From: Caulobacter ginsengisoli
GTDB lineage: Bacteria > Pseudomonadota > Alphaproteobacteria > Caulobacterales > Caulobacteraceae
Assembly (NCBI RefSeq): GCF_030814835.1
Contig: NZ_JAUSVS010000007.1
Location: 124,001-188,000, forward strand
Direction: 5' to 3'
DNA length: 64,000 bases
Position 1 is the first letter of the stretch. Each line of letters starts with the position of its first letter. The notes beneath the pieces are model-generated. The model was not told where the DNA came from. It saw nothing but the letters and a program-made list of their open reading frames with translations, and did not search any database. Shown piece by piece: positions 1 through 8,115 of this stretch. Made by a program: the position numbers and the translations under genes.

Positions 1-640
1 AGGTTGTGGGCGCTTGCTTAGCACCATCTTTGAAGGACGCACCAGATTGATAGCAATCTTGTCCGTCTACTATAACGTATCTATCATGCAATCCAGACGA
101 AGATCGTATCTGAATTTTGGCGGCGTATTGTTTGGCGAATGCATCCACCGAAGGTATAAGCGCTCCGAGCTTCTTGTCGGTTGTCAGCAACCGTATGTTC
201 ACATTGTCTCTGATCGATCCTAGAAATCTAGACACGAACTCTGCATCAAGATAAGGGTCGACGAAAAACACGTCTGCGGTTGCCCCCTGCAGGATGCGTC
301 TAATCTCGTCAAAATAATCAAAAACACTGCCTTTGCCTATGGCGATATTGGTGGGACCCGTAGTTCTCAATCTAATATCGCTGAGAGCTTGTGCCAGTAT
401 AACCGCTATTTCCCTGTATCCTGTGCTGACAGTGACGGCAAGAGATGAGTCTAGTTTACTCAGGGCGAGGTTAACTCGTATACTGACAACGGGATTCCAT
501 TGATCCACAGCCGCCGCTACTCGCCCGAGCCAAATCATATTTTCGACAGTTTCCAGCCGAATCTTATCTCGACTCGGCATCGATCGGACTAGATCCTCAA
601 GTTCTACTAGTAGAATATCTATTGATACGGAACCGGACAA
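1..640 (-). CDS. Phospholipase D-like domain protein, 3' end cut off by window edge
   Basis: One minus-strand frame is open from base 812 to the left edge. The best start is TTG at 640, preceded by GGAAGGAA with about 6 bases of spacing; the first in-frame ATG is at 580. The 213 visible residues carry a VDPYLD motif near residue 128 and an HDRYVIVDG motif at 185-193 followed by GASFKDG near 200. The HDR-x4-D plus GAS(F/L)KD arrangement is the degenerate HxK-x4-D signature of PLD-superfamily proteins found in accessory and defence loci; that family link is knowledge, not proof of activity. The N-terminal about 110 residues look alpha/beta with no domain I recognise. Base composition is much AT-richer than neighbours, suggesting transfer. 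The C-terminus is not visible, so any second domain is unknown. Confidence 0.72.
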   Translation of the reverse strand, partial: MSGSVSIDILLVELEDLVRSMPSRDKIRLETVENMIWLGRVAAAVDQWNPVVSIRVNLALSKLDSSLAVTVSTGYREIAVILAQALSDIRLRTTGPTNIAIGKGSVFDYFDEIRRILQGATADVFFVDPYLDAEFVSRFLGSIRDNVNIRLLTTDKKLGALIPSVDAFAKQYAAKIQIRSSSGLHDRYVIVDGQDCYQSGASFKDGAKQAPTT

Positions 641-907
641 TGTTATTTCCTTCCCGATATTAAAACGCCGTTGGCTCAAATTGCGAAACTGGATTGATCT
701 CAATGGCCAGGATGAGGCTTTGTGTCGATTGCTTATCCTGAGTCCGCCAGAAGATGTGACGTCAAAAAAACTAAGACTTGAGAATCTGGAGCCAGAATTC
801 TCTTCGACAGATCACCGCGTGCTGCCTCGGGGCCCGGATCAATAGGGTGCGAGAAGCGTCTGGCACCAGTTCCTCATTGAACTCAGCGTCAATTGCCTGG
901 AACGTAT
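641..907. other. Intergenic stretch at a composition boundary
   Basis: No convincing gene. The AT-richer character of the left edge continues to about base 800 and gives way to typical GC-rich sequence by about 900. It must hold the promoter of the PLD-like gene. A TTGACG hexamer on the minus strand (about 757-762) is a possible -35 box, but I see no good -10 box at the right spacing. It could be the edge of an integrated element; no attachment site or integrase is visible. Confidence 0.4.
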
Positions 908-1252
908 TCACCCCTCCTCCCCGAACGCCGCATCAATCGCCCCCCGGCAAATCCCCACCAGATCCCACTCCACAATTCTCGCCTCGCAAACCCGCGCCCT
1001 GACCAGCGGATCCCGCGCCGCCACCGCCTCGGCCTCTGCCCGGCTCGCGACATGCAGCAGATAACCCCCGTCCGCCCCCTCGATCGGCGAGCCGAAGCTG
1101 CCGCCCAGCAGCACCGTCTTGGCCGCCTCCATCGCCCCGACGAACTCCACATGCGCCGCGAAATGCTCAGCGGCCGCCGCATGGTTCTCCCCGCGCTGCA
1201 GCAGCACGAGAAAATACGTCACCGTCGGAATCTCTGCCGGCGCATCCGCCAT
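908..1252 (-). CDS. YciI-like domain protein
   Basis: A 114-residue protein matching the YciI/YCII fold: an N-terminal strand (TYFLVLLQRG), a helix with two histidines (HFAAHVEFVGAM), then LLGGSFG and a C-terminal EARIVEWDLVG strand. Family members are small ferredoxin-like dimers, often with a His-Asp pair, and mostly of unknown substrate. It lies alone on the minus strand, next to the AT-rich left edge and divergent from the acyltransferase at 1376. The function beyond the fold is not known. Confidence 0.8.
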   Translation of the reverse strand: MADAPAEIPTVTYFLVLLQRGENHAAAAEHFAAHVEFVGAMEAAKTVLLGGSFGSPIEGADGGYLLHVASRAEAEAVAARDPLVRARVCEARIVEWDLVGICRGAIDAAFGEEG

Positions 1253-1375
1253 CGAAAACCCTCCCGCCTGCGGTATCGGGCGGAGAATAGCGAACTCGCC
1301 CCACCATTAATAATTTGAAACTCGCCCCATTTTTGAATTCCACCTAGCCTCCTCCCGCCAGACCAGGGGGCTGAA

Positions 1376-2422
1376 ATGGGAACGGTGCGGGTCGTGCTGG
1401 CGCTGGCGGTGTTGCTGTCGCACCTGCCGCTGGCCAGTTACAAGATCCTGAGCGGCGGGCTGGCCGTGCAGAGCTTTTTCATCATCTCGGGCTTCTACAT
1501 GGCCCTGGTGCTGGAGGGGAAATACCGCGACGCGCGGCTGTTCTATTCGAACCGGCTGCTGCGGCTGGCGCCCACCTATTTCATCATGCTGGTCGTCGGC
1601 GCCATCGCGCTGTTCGGCCTCAAGGCCAGCGTCACCAGCTCGCCCGAGCTCATGGCCAGCCTGGCCCGTAATCCGCTGTCGGCGGCGGTGCTGGCCGTCG
1701 AGAACCTGGTCGTGGTCGGCCAGGACCTGTTGTTCTGGTTCAAAATCGACCCGCATGGCGCCCTGGTCTTCGACGCCTATGCCGACCCGGCCAAGGACAA
1801 CATCGCCTGGCAGGGCCTGATGGCGCCGCAGTCCTGGAGCCTGTCGACCGAGCTGATGTTCTACGCCGTCGCGCCGTTCATCGTGCGGTGGAAGTGGGGC
1901 TGGATCGCCCTGCTGGCCGCCGCCAGCATCGCCCTTCGGCTGGCCGGCCACTGGCTGGATGTCGACTATCTGCTCTGGCAGGGGCGGCTCTTCCCGACCG
2001 CCCTCTTCATGTTCCTGCTGGGCGTGCTGGGCTTCAAGGCCATGCCGCTGGTCGAGAAGGCGCCCAGGGCGATCGGCTGGGGCGCCGCCGCAGTTCTGCT
2101 GGCCTATTGCCTGGCCTTCACCGCCCTGACCATGCCGCCGCTGATGGCCCGCTGGGTGACCTATGGCGTCGTCGCCCTGACGGTTCCGTGGATCTTCCAC
2201 GCCTTCAAGGACAACCGGTTCGACCGCTGGATCGGCGACCTCAGCTATCCGGTCTATCTGAGCCAACTGATCGTCATCGGCCTGGTGCTGACCTTCAAGC
2301 CGCCGTTGCCGATCTGGGCAGCCATCGGCGGGACCTTCGCCTTCTCGGCCCTGCTGCTGGTGCTGGTCGAGCATCCCGTCGACCGCTGGCGCCAGAGGCG
2401 GCTGGCGGCGCGGCAAGCCTGA
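1376..2422 (+). CDS. Acyltransferase family 3 (OafA/YrhL-like) membrane protein
   Basis: An integral membrane protein of 348 residues with about ten hydrophobic segments, of the type that O-acetylates or succinylates surface sugars. The N-terminal helix has VVLALAVLLSHLP (the conserved His, about residue 16), followed by SFFIISGFYMALVL, the FF-x-SG motif of the family. The segment WSLSTELMFYAVAPF corresponds to the conserved W(S/T)LxxE-FY motif. The end is basic (DRWRQRRLAARQA). Its stop overlaps the start of the following esterase by one base (TGATG), so the two are probably co-transcribed. The acceptor sugar cannot be predicted. Confidence 0.87.
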   Translation: MGTVRVVLALAVLLSHLPLASYKILSGGLAVQSFFIISGFYMALVLEGKYRDARLFYSNRLLRLAPTYFIMLVVGAIALFGLKASVTSSPELMASLARNPLSAAVLAVENLVVVGQDLLFWFKIDPHGALVFDAYADPAKDNIAWQGLMAPQSWSLSTELMFYAVAPFIVRWKWGWIALLAAASIALRLAGHWLDVDYLLWQGRLFPTALFMFLLGVLGFKAMPLVEKAPRAIGWGAAAVLLAYCLAFTALTMPPLMARWVTYGVVALTVPWIFHAFKDNRFDRWIGDLSYPVYLSQLIVIGLVLTFKPPLPIWAAIGGTFAFSALLLVLVEHPVDRWRQRRLAARQA

Positions 2423-3885
2423 TGCGCGCCGCCCTGATCGCGGCCCTGCTGCTGCTGGCCACGCCCGCCTGGGCCGGTCCCAGGCTCAAGGTCGCGGGCG
2501 GAGAGGCCGAGGGGGTCGCCTTGGCGGGTGGCGTCAACGTCTTCTACAGCCTGCCCTACGCCGCCCCGCCGGTCGGGCCGCTGCGCTGGCGCGGCCCCCG
2601 ACCCGCCCCGCCCTGGCCGGGCGTGCGGGCGGCCAAGGCCTTCGGGCCCAGCTGCACCCAGAACATCTCGGCCAAGGGCTGGGGGCCCTGGACCGGGGAG
2701 TTCTCGCCGCAGGGGGCGGTCAGCGAGGACTGCCTGACCCTGACGGTGTGGATACCCGCCCACAAGCCCGGTGAGCCCCTGCCGATCATGCTGTGGATCC
2801 CCGGCGGCGGGCTGACCGACGGCGGCGAGGCGGCGGCCGTGACCAACGCCGCCGCCCTGGCCCGGCAGGGCATCGTGGTGGTCTCGATCAACTACCGGGT
2901 GGCGGCGTTCGGCCTGCTGGCCCACCCCGCCATCCCCGCCGAGCCGGACGGGCAGCGCGGCAACCAGGCCCTGCGCGACGCCCTGGCGGCCCTCATCTGG
3001 ACCCACGACAACGCCGCCGCCTTGGGGGGCGACCCCAGGCGCATCACCCTGGCCGGCCAGTCGGCGGGCGGGGCGCTGACCTATGTCCTGCTGGCCCACC
3101 CCAGGGCCAAACCCCTGATCGCCGGCGCCATCATCCAGAGCTTCCCGCCGGGCAGTGAGCGGCTGCCGGACGCCGAAGCGATGCGCCAGGCCAGCCGGAA
3201 GTTCGGCCAGGCCCTCGACGCCCCGGCCCAGGCGGTGCTGGCCGCCTCGGACGAGGCGGGCCTCAATCTCTTCGTCGACGGGGTGAACATCCGCGATCCG
3301 GGCTTCGCGGCCGTGGCCGACCTGGCCCCGGTTCCGGTGCTGATCGGGGTCACCGCCGACGAGGCCTCCTGGCTGAAACCCAACCTCGAAACGCACCGCA
3401 AGAACGCCGAGACCTTCGGCCCGGACTTCCTCAAGCTCTACCCCGCCACCAATGACGCCGAGGCCCAGGGCACCGCCCTGCGCGCCGACCGCGACGCCAA
3501 CCTGGTCGGGCTGCAGCGCTGGCGGGCCGCCCGCGCCAGAGCGAGCGGCGGGCCGACCTTCCTCTATCTCTGGGATCACCCCCTGCCGGGACCGCAGAGC
3601 GCGATCTACCGCGCCTTCCACTCCTCGGAAGTCCCCTACATGTTCGGCGCGCTGGGCCCCGAGCGGCCGTACACCGACCGCGACCGGGCCATCGCCACCG
3701 TGATGATGCGATGTTGGGCCAACTTCGTGAAAACCGGCGATCCCAACGGCGGCGGCCTGCCCGCCTGGCCGGGAACCGGGGTCATGCGGCTGGGCGAGGC
3801 CTTCGAGCCGCTGCCGCCGACGGCGCCCGACGTGGCGGCCTTCTTCAACGCCTATGACGACCGGACCGGGACCTTCGTCTTCTGA
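2422..3885 (+). CDS. Type B carboxylesterase/lipase, secreted
   Basis: A 487-residue alpha/beta hydrolase of the carboxylesterase type B family. It starts with a cleavable signal peptide (about 1-19, ending PAWAG), so it should act in the periplasm or outside the cell. Visible hallmarks are EDCLTLTVW at 102-110, the oxyanion PGGG at 127-130, and the nucleophile GQSAGG with Ser214; most relatives have GESAG, so Gln213 is a mild variant. Length is near the family norm. It overlaps the upstream acyltransferase by one base, suggesting coupled translation. Ester hydrolysis is secure; the substrate is not. Confidence 0.9.
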   Translation: MRAALIAALLLLATPAWAGPRLKVAGGEAEGVALAGGVNVFYSLPYAAPPVGPLRWRGPRPAPPWPGVRAAKAFGPSCTQNISAKGWGPWTGEFSPQGAVSEDCLTLTVWIPAHKPGEPLPIMLWIPGGGLTDGGEAAAVTNAAALARQGIVVVSINYRVAAFGLLAHPAIPAEPDGQRGNQALRDALAALIWTHDNAAALGGDPRRITLAGQSAGGALTYVLLAHPRAKPLIAGAIIQSFPPGSERLPDAEAMRQASRKFGQALDAPAQAVLAASDEAGLNLFVDGVNIRDPGFAAVADLAPVPVLIGVTADEASWLKPNLETHRKNAETFGPDFLKLYPATNDAEAQGTALRADRDANLVGLQRWRAARARASGGPTFLYLWDHPLPGPQSAIYRAFHSSEVPYMFGALGPERPYTDRDRAIATVMMRCWANFVKTGDPNGGGLPAWPGTGVMRLGEAFEPLPPTAPDVAAFFNAYDDRTGTFVF

Positions 3886-3928
3886 GCGGCGCTTGACCTT
3901 TGCCGCCCGGCCGGCATCGATGGCCGCC

Positions 3929-4537
3929 ATGGCTGAGAAGAAACGGGCGGACAGAAGGCGCAAAGAGCAGGGCCTGACCTATCAGGTCACCGATCCCGAA
4001 CAGCTCAGGGCCCTGGTCTCGACCGTGCGCGCCGACATCATGGACCAGGTCGCCGCCTTCGGGCCCCTGTCGGTGCGCGAGATCGGCGCGCTGACCGGCA
4101 CGGCGCCCTCCTCGCTCTACCACCATGTCCAGCAGCTGACGGCGGTCGGCCTGCTGCTCGAGGCTGGCGTGCGCCAGACCGCCAAGAAGCCCGAGCAGCT
4201 CTACGACACCCCCGCGCCCCGCATGCGGATGCTGGACGCCCTGCAGGACCCGGCCAACCAGGGGGTGTTGAACGCCCTGGTCGACGCCGTCTGCAAACAG
4301 GCCAACCGCGATTTCGCCCGGGGCTTCGCCGCCCCACACCGCCAGACCACCGGCCAGGAGCGCAACGTCCGCTTCGCCCGCCTGGTCTGCCGCCCCGACG
4401 CCGCGACGCTGGCCCAGATCAACGCTCATCTGGACGCCGTCACCGAACTGATCGCCCGGTCCGCCGACGGCAGCGGCGAGCGCATCGCCTACGCCTGGGT
4501 CGTCGCGCCCCAGGGGCCCCGGCGCGGCAAGCGCTGA
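3929..4537 (+). CDS. Winged helix-turn-helix transcriptional regulator (ArsR-like)
   Basis: About 202 residues. Residues 20-100 form a winged helix: PEQLRALVSTVRADIMDQVA, then LSVREIGALTGTAPSSLYHHVQQLTAVGLLLEAG, a clear HTH-wing of the ArsR/PadR kind. The C-terminal half has no familiar motif and may bind a ligand or dimerise. I chose ATG 3929 (MAEKKRADRRRKEQ); ATG 3920 in the same frame is equally possible, and neither has a strong ribosome-binding site. It follows the esterase by about 40 bases on the same strand, so it may control that pair, which is inference only. Confidence 0.75.
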   Translation: MAEKKRADRRRKEQGLTYQVTDPEQLRALVSTVRADIMDQVAAFGPLSVREIGALTGTAPSSLYHHVQQLTAVGLLLEAGVRQTAKKPEQLYDTPAPRMRMLDALQDPANQGVLNALVDAVCKQANRDFARGFAAPHRQTTGQERNVRFARLVCRPDAATLAQINAHLDAVTELIARSADGSGERIAYAWVVAPQGPRRGKR

Positions 4538-4647
4538 GCCGGCCAGCCTGACGTCTGCGGTCAAGACTTTGGCCCCTGGCGTCCTGGCGGCCGCCACGCC
4601 CTTTCGGCGATCCTCAAGGCTCTCAGCCCGTGTCGGAAGGCGACAGC

Positions 4648-5541
4648 ATGCGTTTCAAGTTTCCCCTGGCGGTTCTGACCCTGGCCACTCTGCTGGCGCC
4701 CGCCGCCGCCTGCGCCACCACCCTGCAGACGGGACCCGACGCCCCACTCTGGGCGCGATTTGGCGCGGCGGCGCTGCTGTGGCTGCATATCGGCGGCGGA
4801 TCGGTGGGGATGATCGCCGGGGCGGTGGCGGCCGGGGCGCGCAAGGGCGGACCCACCCACCGGCTGGCCGGTAAGGTGTTCTTCGCCGCCATGTTCGTCG
4901 CCTATCTGGTCGGGGCCGGGGTGGCGCCCTTCCTGACCGACGGCCAGCGGCCCAACTTCACGGCCGGGGTGCTGGCCCTCTACCTGCTGATCAGCGGCTG
5001 GCAGGCGGTGAAACGGCCGACCCTGACCCCCGCCCTGCCGAACTATGCCGGCCTGATGGCAGCCCTGGTCATCATGACCATGGGCCTCATCTTCATGCGC
5101 CTGGGGGCGATGAGCCCGACCGGAACCATCGATGGGTCGCCGCCCCAGGCCTTCGTGATCTTCAGCCTGGTTGGGGGACTGGCCGCGGTCGGTGAACTCA
5201 ACCTGATCCTACGCCGCGGTCTGACCGGCGCGGCGCGCCTGGCCCGGCACCTGTGGCGGATGTGTTTCTCCTGGTTCTTCGCTTCGGGCTCGTTCTTCTT
5301 CGGCCAGGCCCAGCTGCTGCCCGAGCCCATCCGCAACTCGCCCCTGCCGCTGGTGCTGGGCTTCGCGCCGTTAGGCGTCATGATTGTCTACCTGGTCCTG
5401 GTGCGGCTGCCCAAGCGGCGGCGGGCGGCGGCAGGCGGTCCCGGCCTAGCTCCGCGCCACGTGCATGAGGTTCGACCCGCCCGTCGCCAGCAGCCGACCG
5501 TCCTCCGACCACACCCGCGCCCGCCCATGGATCAGGCCTGA
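4648..5541 (+). CDS. Multi-pass membrane protein, DUF2306-like
   Basis: Start at ATG 4648, 7 bases after GGAAGG; an upstream in-frame GTG at 4630 is less likely. The 297-residue protein has an N-terminal signal-like segment and about seven membrane spans. LLWLHIGGGSVGMIAGAV followed by GGPTHRLAGKVFFAAMF resembles the DUF2306 pattern of paired histidines near two helices. The last about 40 residues are Arg/Pro-rich and lie over the 3' end of the opposite-strand thioesterase (96-base convergent overlap), so the true stop may have drifted. Function unknown. Confidence 0.68.
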   Translation: MRFKFPLAVLTLATLLAPAAACATTLQTGPDAPLWARFGAAALLWLHIGGGSVGMIAGAVAAGARKGGPTHRLAGKVFFAAMFVAYLVGAGVAPFLTDGQRPNFTAGVLALYLLISGWQAVKRPTLTPALPNYAGLMAALVIMTMGLIFMRLGAMSPTGTIDGSPPQAFVIFSLVGGLAAVGELNLILRRGLTGAARLARHLWRMCFSWFFASGSFFFGQAQLLPEPIRNSPLPLVLGFAPLGVMIVYLVLVRLPKRRRAAAGGPGLAPRHVHEVRPARRQQPTVLRPHPRPPMDQA

Positions 5542-6270
5542 GGCCGCCACGTCCGCCACGCAATCGACGAACAGCCAGTCGCTGGCCCCGCCCCGGTCGT
5601 GGAACCAGACGGTGAGGTCCAGGCTGGGGGCCACATAGTCCGGCCGATCCTTCAGACCGCGATGATGGGTCGGCCAGATCAGGGTGTCGGTGAGGATCAG
5701 CGGGCGGCAGGCGTCTAGGAAAGGGTCGTTCTCGTCGCCCTGGTAGCCGACGAAGCGGTGCCATTCCTGCAGCACCGCGCCCGGCGGCCGGGGCTCGCCC
5801 CAGGGGATCCAGACCAGGGGCTTGCAGTCGAGATTGCGCCAGAAACCGTCGAGCTGGTGGGCGTTGTCGCCCAGATGCTCGGCGACGGTCTTCAGCTCGG
5901 CCGGCGGCGCGACCTGGGGCATGACCGCTTCCAGCGCCGTCGGCCCCTCGGCCTTGTTGGTCGTCCAGACCTGGGCCTGCAGGAAGGTCCGCCCGTTCTG
6001 GACCAGGGCGACATTGAGCAGCCAGGCGTTGCGGCCCCTCTTCACCACCACGACCTGGCAGTCGGCCGCCTCGAAGGCGCCGGGCGAGACGTACTGCACC
6101 GACAGGGTGGCCGGCCGGTGGTCGGGCGGGACGACGGCGCCGGCCGCGCGCAGGGCGATGGCCGAGACATAGCCGCCGTTCGGCCCCCAGATGTTCCAGT
6201 CGCGGCTGAGCTGGGCCGTCAGCCGCTCGCCGTCACGGACGATGGCGGTGTCCTGTTGCAGGGCGCCCAC
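5446..6270 (-). CDS. Acyl-CoA thioesterase family protein (double hot-dog)
   Basis: A protein of 274 residues typical of TesB-like double hot-dog thioesterases. The N-terminal half has LSRDWNIWGPNGGYVSAIALRA, the conserved GPNGGY turn, followed by LSVQYVSPG and TFLQAQVWTTN. The C-terminal half has LDLTVWFHDRG and ASGLIHGRARVWSEDGRLLATG, the second hot-dog domain. It should hydrolyse acyl-CoA thioesters in the cytoplasm; chain length is unknown. Its 3' end overlaps the convergent membrane protein by 96 bases. The next gene on the same strand starts 20 bases past its own start side, so it may be read from the upstream genes. Confidence 0.85.
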   Translation of the reverse strand: MGALQQDTAIVRDGERLTAQLSRDWNIWGPNGGYVSAIALRAAGAVVPPDHRPATLSVQYVSPGAFEAADCQVVVVKRGRNAWLLNVALVQNGRTFLQAQVWTTNKAEGPTALEAVMPQVAPPAELKTVAEHLGDNAHQLDGFWRNLDCKPLVWIPWGEPRPPGAVLQEWHRFVGYQGDENDPFLDACRPLILTDTLIWPTHHRGLKDRPDYVAPSLDLTVWFHDRGGASDWLFVDCVADVAASGLIHGRARVWSEDGRLLATGGSNLMHVARS

Positions 6271-6290
6271 GATCTAGACTCCAGCGACGA

Positions 6291-6893
6291 TCAGCGTGGG
6301 GCCGGCAGCGTGGGGCCGGCGATCACCGGGGGACCGGGCGAGCCCGGCTCGAAGATCTTCGGCGGCAGCTCGATGCGGATCAGCTGCCAGGAGAACAGCC
6401 CCTTGCGGGCCAGCACCCAGGTCAGCGGCCCGCTGTCGGTGGGCTGGACGACGCGGAAGCGGTTGAGGCTGGCGTAGTGGTAGGCGAGCTTGGGCTTGTC
6501 CTGGGGCCTGGTCGCCGGCTTTGGCGTCTCACCCGGCGCCTCCGGCGGCGCCACGCCCTCGCCCGCCGCCATCCGGGCGATACCCTGGGGCGAGACGGCG
6601 GCGTCGACGAGCTTGTCCACCAGCACCGGCACGAACATCGCCGCCAAACCCGCGAAGGGGTTGTCCTTCATCTCCGGGTCGCTCTGGGCCTTGGCCATGA
6701 AGGCGGTGTTGAAGTCGGCCTTGAGACTCTCCCGCACGCGGGGGAAGTCGACCAGCTGCTCCAGCCTGTCGCGGTCGCCGGCCTTGGCGGCCTTCTGCAG
6801 CGCGCCCATGGCCATATAGGGCGAGGCGACATACCAGCCGACCAGCAGGGCCAGCGCCGCCGCCGCCAGCCCGATCCAAACCCGCCGAGTCAT
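6291..6893 (-). CDS. DUF2939 domain protein
   Basis: A 200-residue protein with one N-terminal membrane helix (WIGLAAAALALLVGWYVASPYMAM) and a soluble domain in the DUF2939 pattern: GALQKAAKAGDRDRLEQLVDF, followed by VRESLKADFN. The C-terminal part (YASLNRFRVV, LTWVLARKGLFSWQLIRIELP) looks like a small beta sheet. It should be anchored with the bulk in the periplasm. A strong ribosome-binding site (GGGAGGGGAA) precedes ATG 6893. The role of this family is not known. Confidence 0.78.
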   Translation of the reverse strand: MTRRVWIGLAAAALALLVGWYVASPYMAMGALQKAAKAGDRDRLEQLVDFPRVRESLKADFNTAFMAKAQSDPEMKDNPFAGLAAMFVPVLVDKLVDAAVSPQGIARMAAGEGVAPPEAPGETPKPATRPQDKPKLAYHYASLNRFRVVQPTDSGPLTWVLARKGLFSWQLIRIELPPKIFEPGSPGPPVIAGPTLPAPR

Positions 6894-6938
6894 GATTCCC
6901 CTCCCTCAAGATCGCGGGAGGACTGAACCACGGCCGGC

Positions 6939-7151
6939 TCAGCCGCGCCACTGAAAGACCTCGTCCAGCGGCTTGCCGAACACCTGGGCGATGCGGAAGG
7001 CCGCCTCCAGCGAGGGGGAATACTTGCCCGCCTCGATGGCGGCGATGGTCTGGCGGGTGACGCCGATGCGCTGGCCCAGCTCGGCCTGGGACATCTCCCC
7101 GTTCAGGAAGCGCAGGGTGCGGATCTGGTTGCTGATGGGCCCCTCAGCCAT
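6939..7151 (-). CDS. Small XRE-family transcriptional regulator
   Basis: At 70 residues this is almost entirely one helix-turn-helix: SQAELGQRIGVTRQTIAAIEAGKYSPSL, then AFRIAQVFGKPLDEVF, as in YozG/Cro-type regulators. Its start overlaps the end of the upstream membrane protein by 8 bases, so the two are translated together. Small regulators of this class paired with a short membrane protein are common in bacteria and usually act on their own operon. The GATGTWA motifs at 7604-7653 upstream of the pair are the obvious candidate target. Confidence 0.88.
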   Translation of the reverse strand: MAEGPISNQIRTLRFLNGEMSQAELGQRIGVTRQTIAAIEAGKYSPSLEAAFRIAQVFGKPLDEVFQWRG

Positions 7152-7569
7152 GCCAGCCCCGCCGATAGTCGACCACGATCAGGACGCAGCGGGCGATCTC
7201 GACCGCGACGACCGCCAGGAGGGTGGCGCGCACGATATCCCAGCCCCCGGTGTAGAAGGGCATGAAACAGCCGATCCCCAGCGCCGCGGCCATCAGCAGG
7301 TAGTAGGCGATGCTGGCCGCGCGGCGGGCGATGGCCCGGTCGCGTTCGTCGGCCGGGGCGCGGGCGTCCTGCGGCGACTGGGCGCGGAAGACCAAGTGGC
7401 CCACGCCCAGGATCAGCAGCCTCAGAACCGAGACGGCGGCCAAGGCCGCCAGCACCCTGAGATAGGGCGGCGGGCCCGGCGGCGAGACGGCTGCATAGGC
7501 GAAGAAGGGAACATAGGCTGCGAGCATGGCGGCCAGCGCCAGCCAGGCGGACTTTTCTTGGTGGGGCAT
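7144..7569 (-). CDS. Four-helix membrane protein paired with XRE regulator
   Basis: A protein of 141 residues with about four hydrophobic helices (about 8-30, 36-60, 85-108, 112-133) and a charged cytoplasmic loop DARAPADERDRAIARRA between helices two and three. The DERD-x-AI-x-RR-A loop resembles small DUF2178-like membrane proteins that are genetically tied to a short XRE regulator, as here. The stop lies inside the start of the regulator gene. No enzymatic motif is visible; function unknown. Confidence 0.7.
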   Translation of the reverse strand: MPHQEKSAWLALAAMLAAYVPFFAYAAVSPPGPPPYLRVLAALAAVSVLRLLILGVGHLVFRAQSPQDARAPADERDRAIARRAASIAYYLLMAAALGIGCFMPFYTGGWDIVRATLLAVVAVEIARCVLIVVDYRRGWHG

Positions 7570-7603
7570 GAGAGCGGTTCCGTAAGAGAGACGCCGCTCT
7601 TAT

Positions 7604-7653
7604 GATGTAAAGCAAATATAACATCAAGTCGAAAATTATGGACTCGATGTTAC
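7604..7653. promoter_or_regulatory. Candidate operator: three GATGTWA copies
   Basis: GATGTAA at 7604-7610, its near complement TAACATC at 7619-7625, and GATGTTA at 7646-7652. The first two form an inverted pair 35-56 bases upstream of the membrane protein start at 7569. The third overlaps the stop of the DUF2231 gene. The block is AT-rich in a GC-rich setting and is a plausible binding site for the XRE regulator encoded by the same operon. Confidence 0.4.
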
Positions 7654-8108
7654 GTCTGGTCGCCATCCGAGCGACGCACCCCGATCCCTCGGCCGTAGAC
7701 CATCTCGCCGCCGAACCCCGCGCCCACCGCCATGACCAGGAAGGCCAGCACGCCCAGCCCGATGGCCCAGGCCGGCGGCGGCAGGACCGGCGCATAGCCG
7801 GCGCCCAGCCGCCCGAAGAGACCGGCCGCCGCCAGGACCAGGGCGGTCGCCATCAGCGACGCATGGGTCATGACCAGCCTGGGCGCCGTCTCGCTGGCCC
7901 GGGCGTAGTCCAGCGTCCCGGCCGTGGCCGCCAGCAGGGCGCCGGCGACCCCGGTCCCGGCCAGCAGGGCCGAGGCCTGCCAGAAGAAGGCGGCCGGCCA
8001 GGAGGCGGCATGGAGGCAGGCCGCCGCCAGGTCGCTGAGCGGGACCAGCGTCCAGCAGGCGACGGGCGCATGGGCGAGCAGCGGATGGAGGGGGTGCATC
8101 CGGCTCAT
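7650..8108 (-). CDS. DUF2231-like membrane protein
   Basis: A 152-residue protein with about four membrane helices. The start MSRMHPLHPLLAHAPVACW has the histidine-rich HPxHP-x3-H-x-P motif typical of DUF2231 proteins, whose histidines are suspected haem or metal ligands. A further conserved-looking stretch is LDYARASETAPRLVMTHASLM. It starts 7 bases after the stop of the upstream membrane protein, so the two form an operon that is divergent from a SufR-like regulator. Function not established. Confidence 0.72.
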   Translation of the reverse strand: MSRMHPLHPLLAHAPVACWTLVPLSDLAAACLHAASWPAAFFWQASALLAGTGVAGALLAATAGTLDYARASETAPRLVMTHASLMATALVLAAAGLFGRLGAGYAPVLPPPAWAIGLGVLAFLVMAVGAGFGGEMVYGRGIGVRRSDGDQT

Positions 8109-8115
8109 GGGCGCC

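Noticed and set aside
14..223. A short plus-strand frame of 69 codons at the left edge
   Set aside because: It lies within the long minus-strand frame with PLD motifs and has no ribosome-binding site.
2254..3963. A minus-strand frame of about 570 codons
   Set aside because: Antisense to the carboxylesterase, which has signal peptide and catalytic motifs; the minus frame has none.
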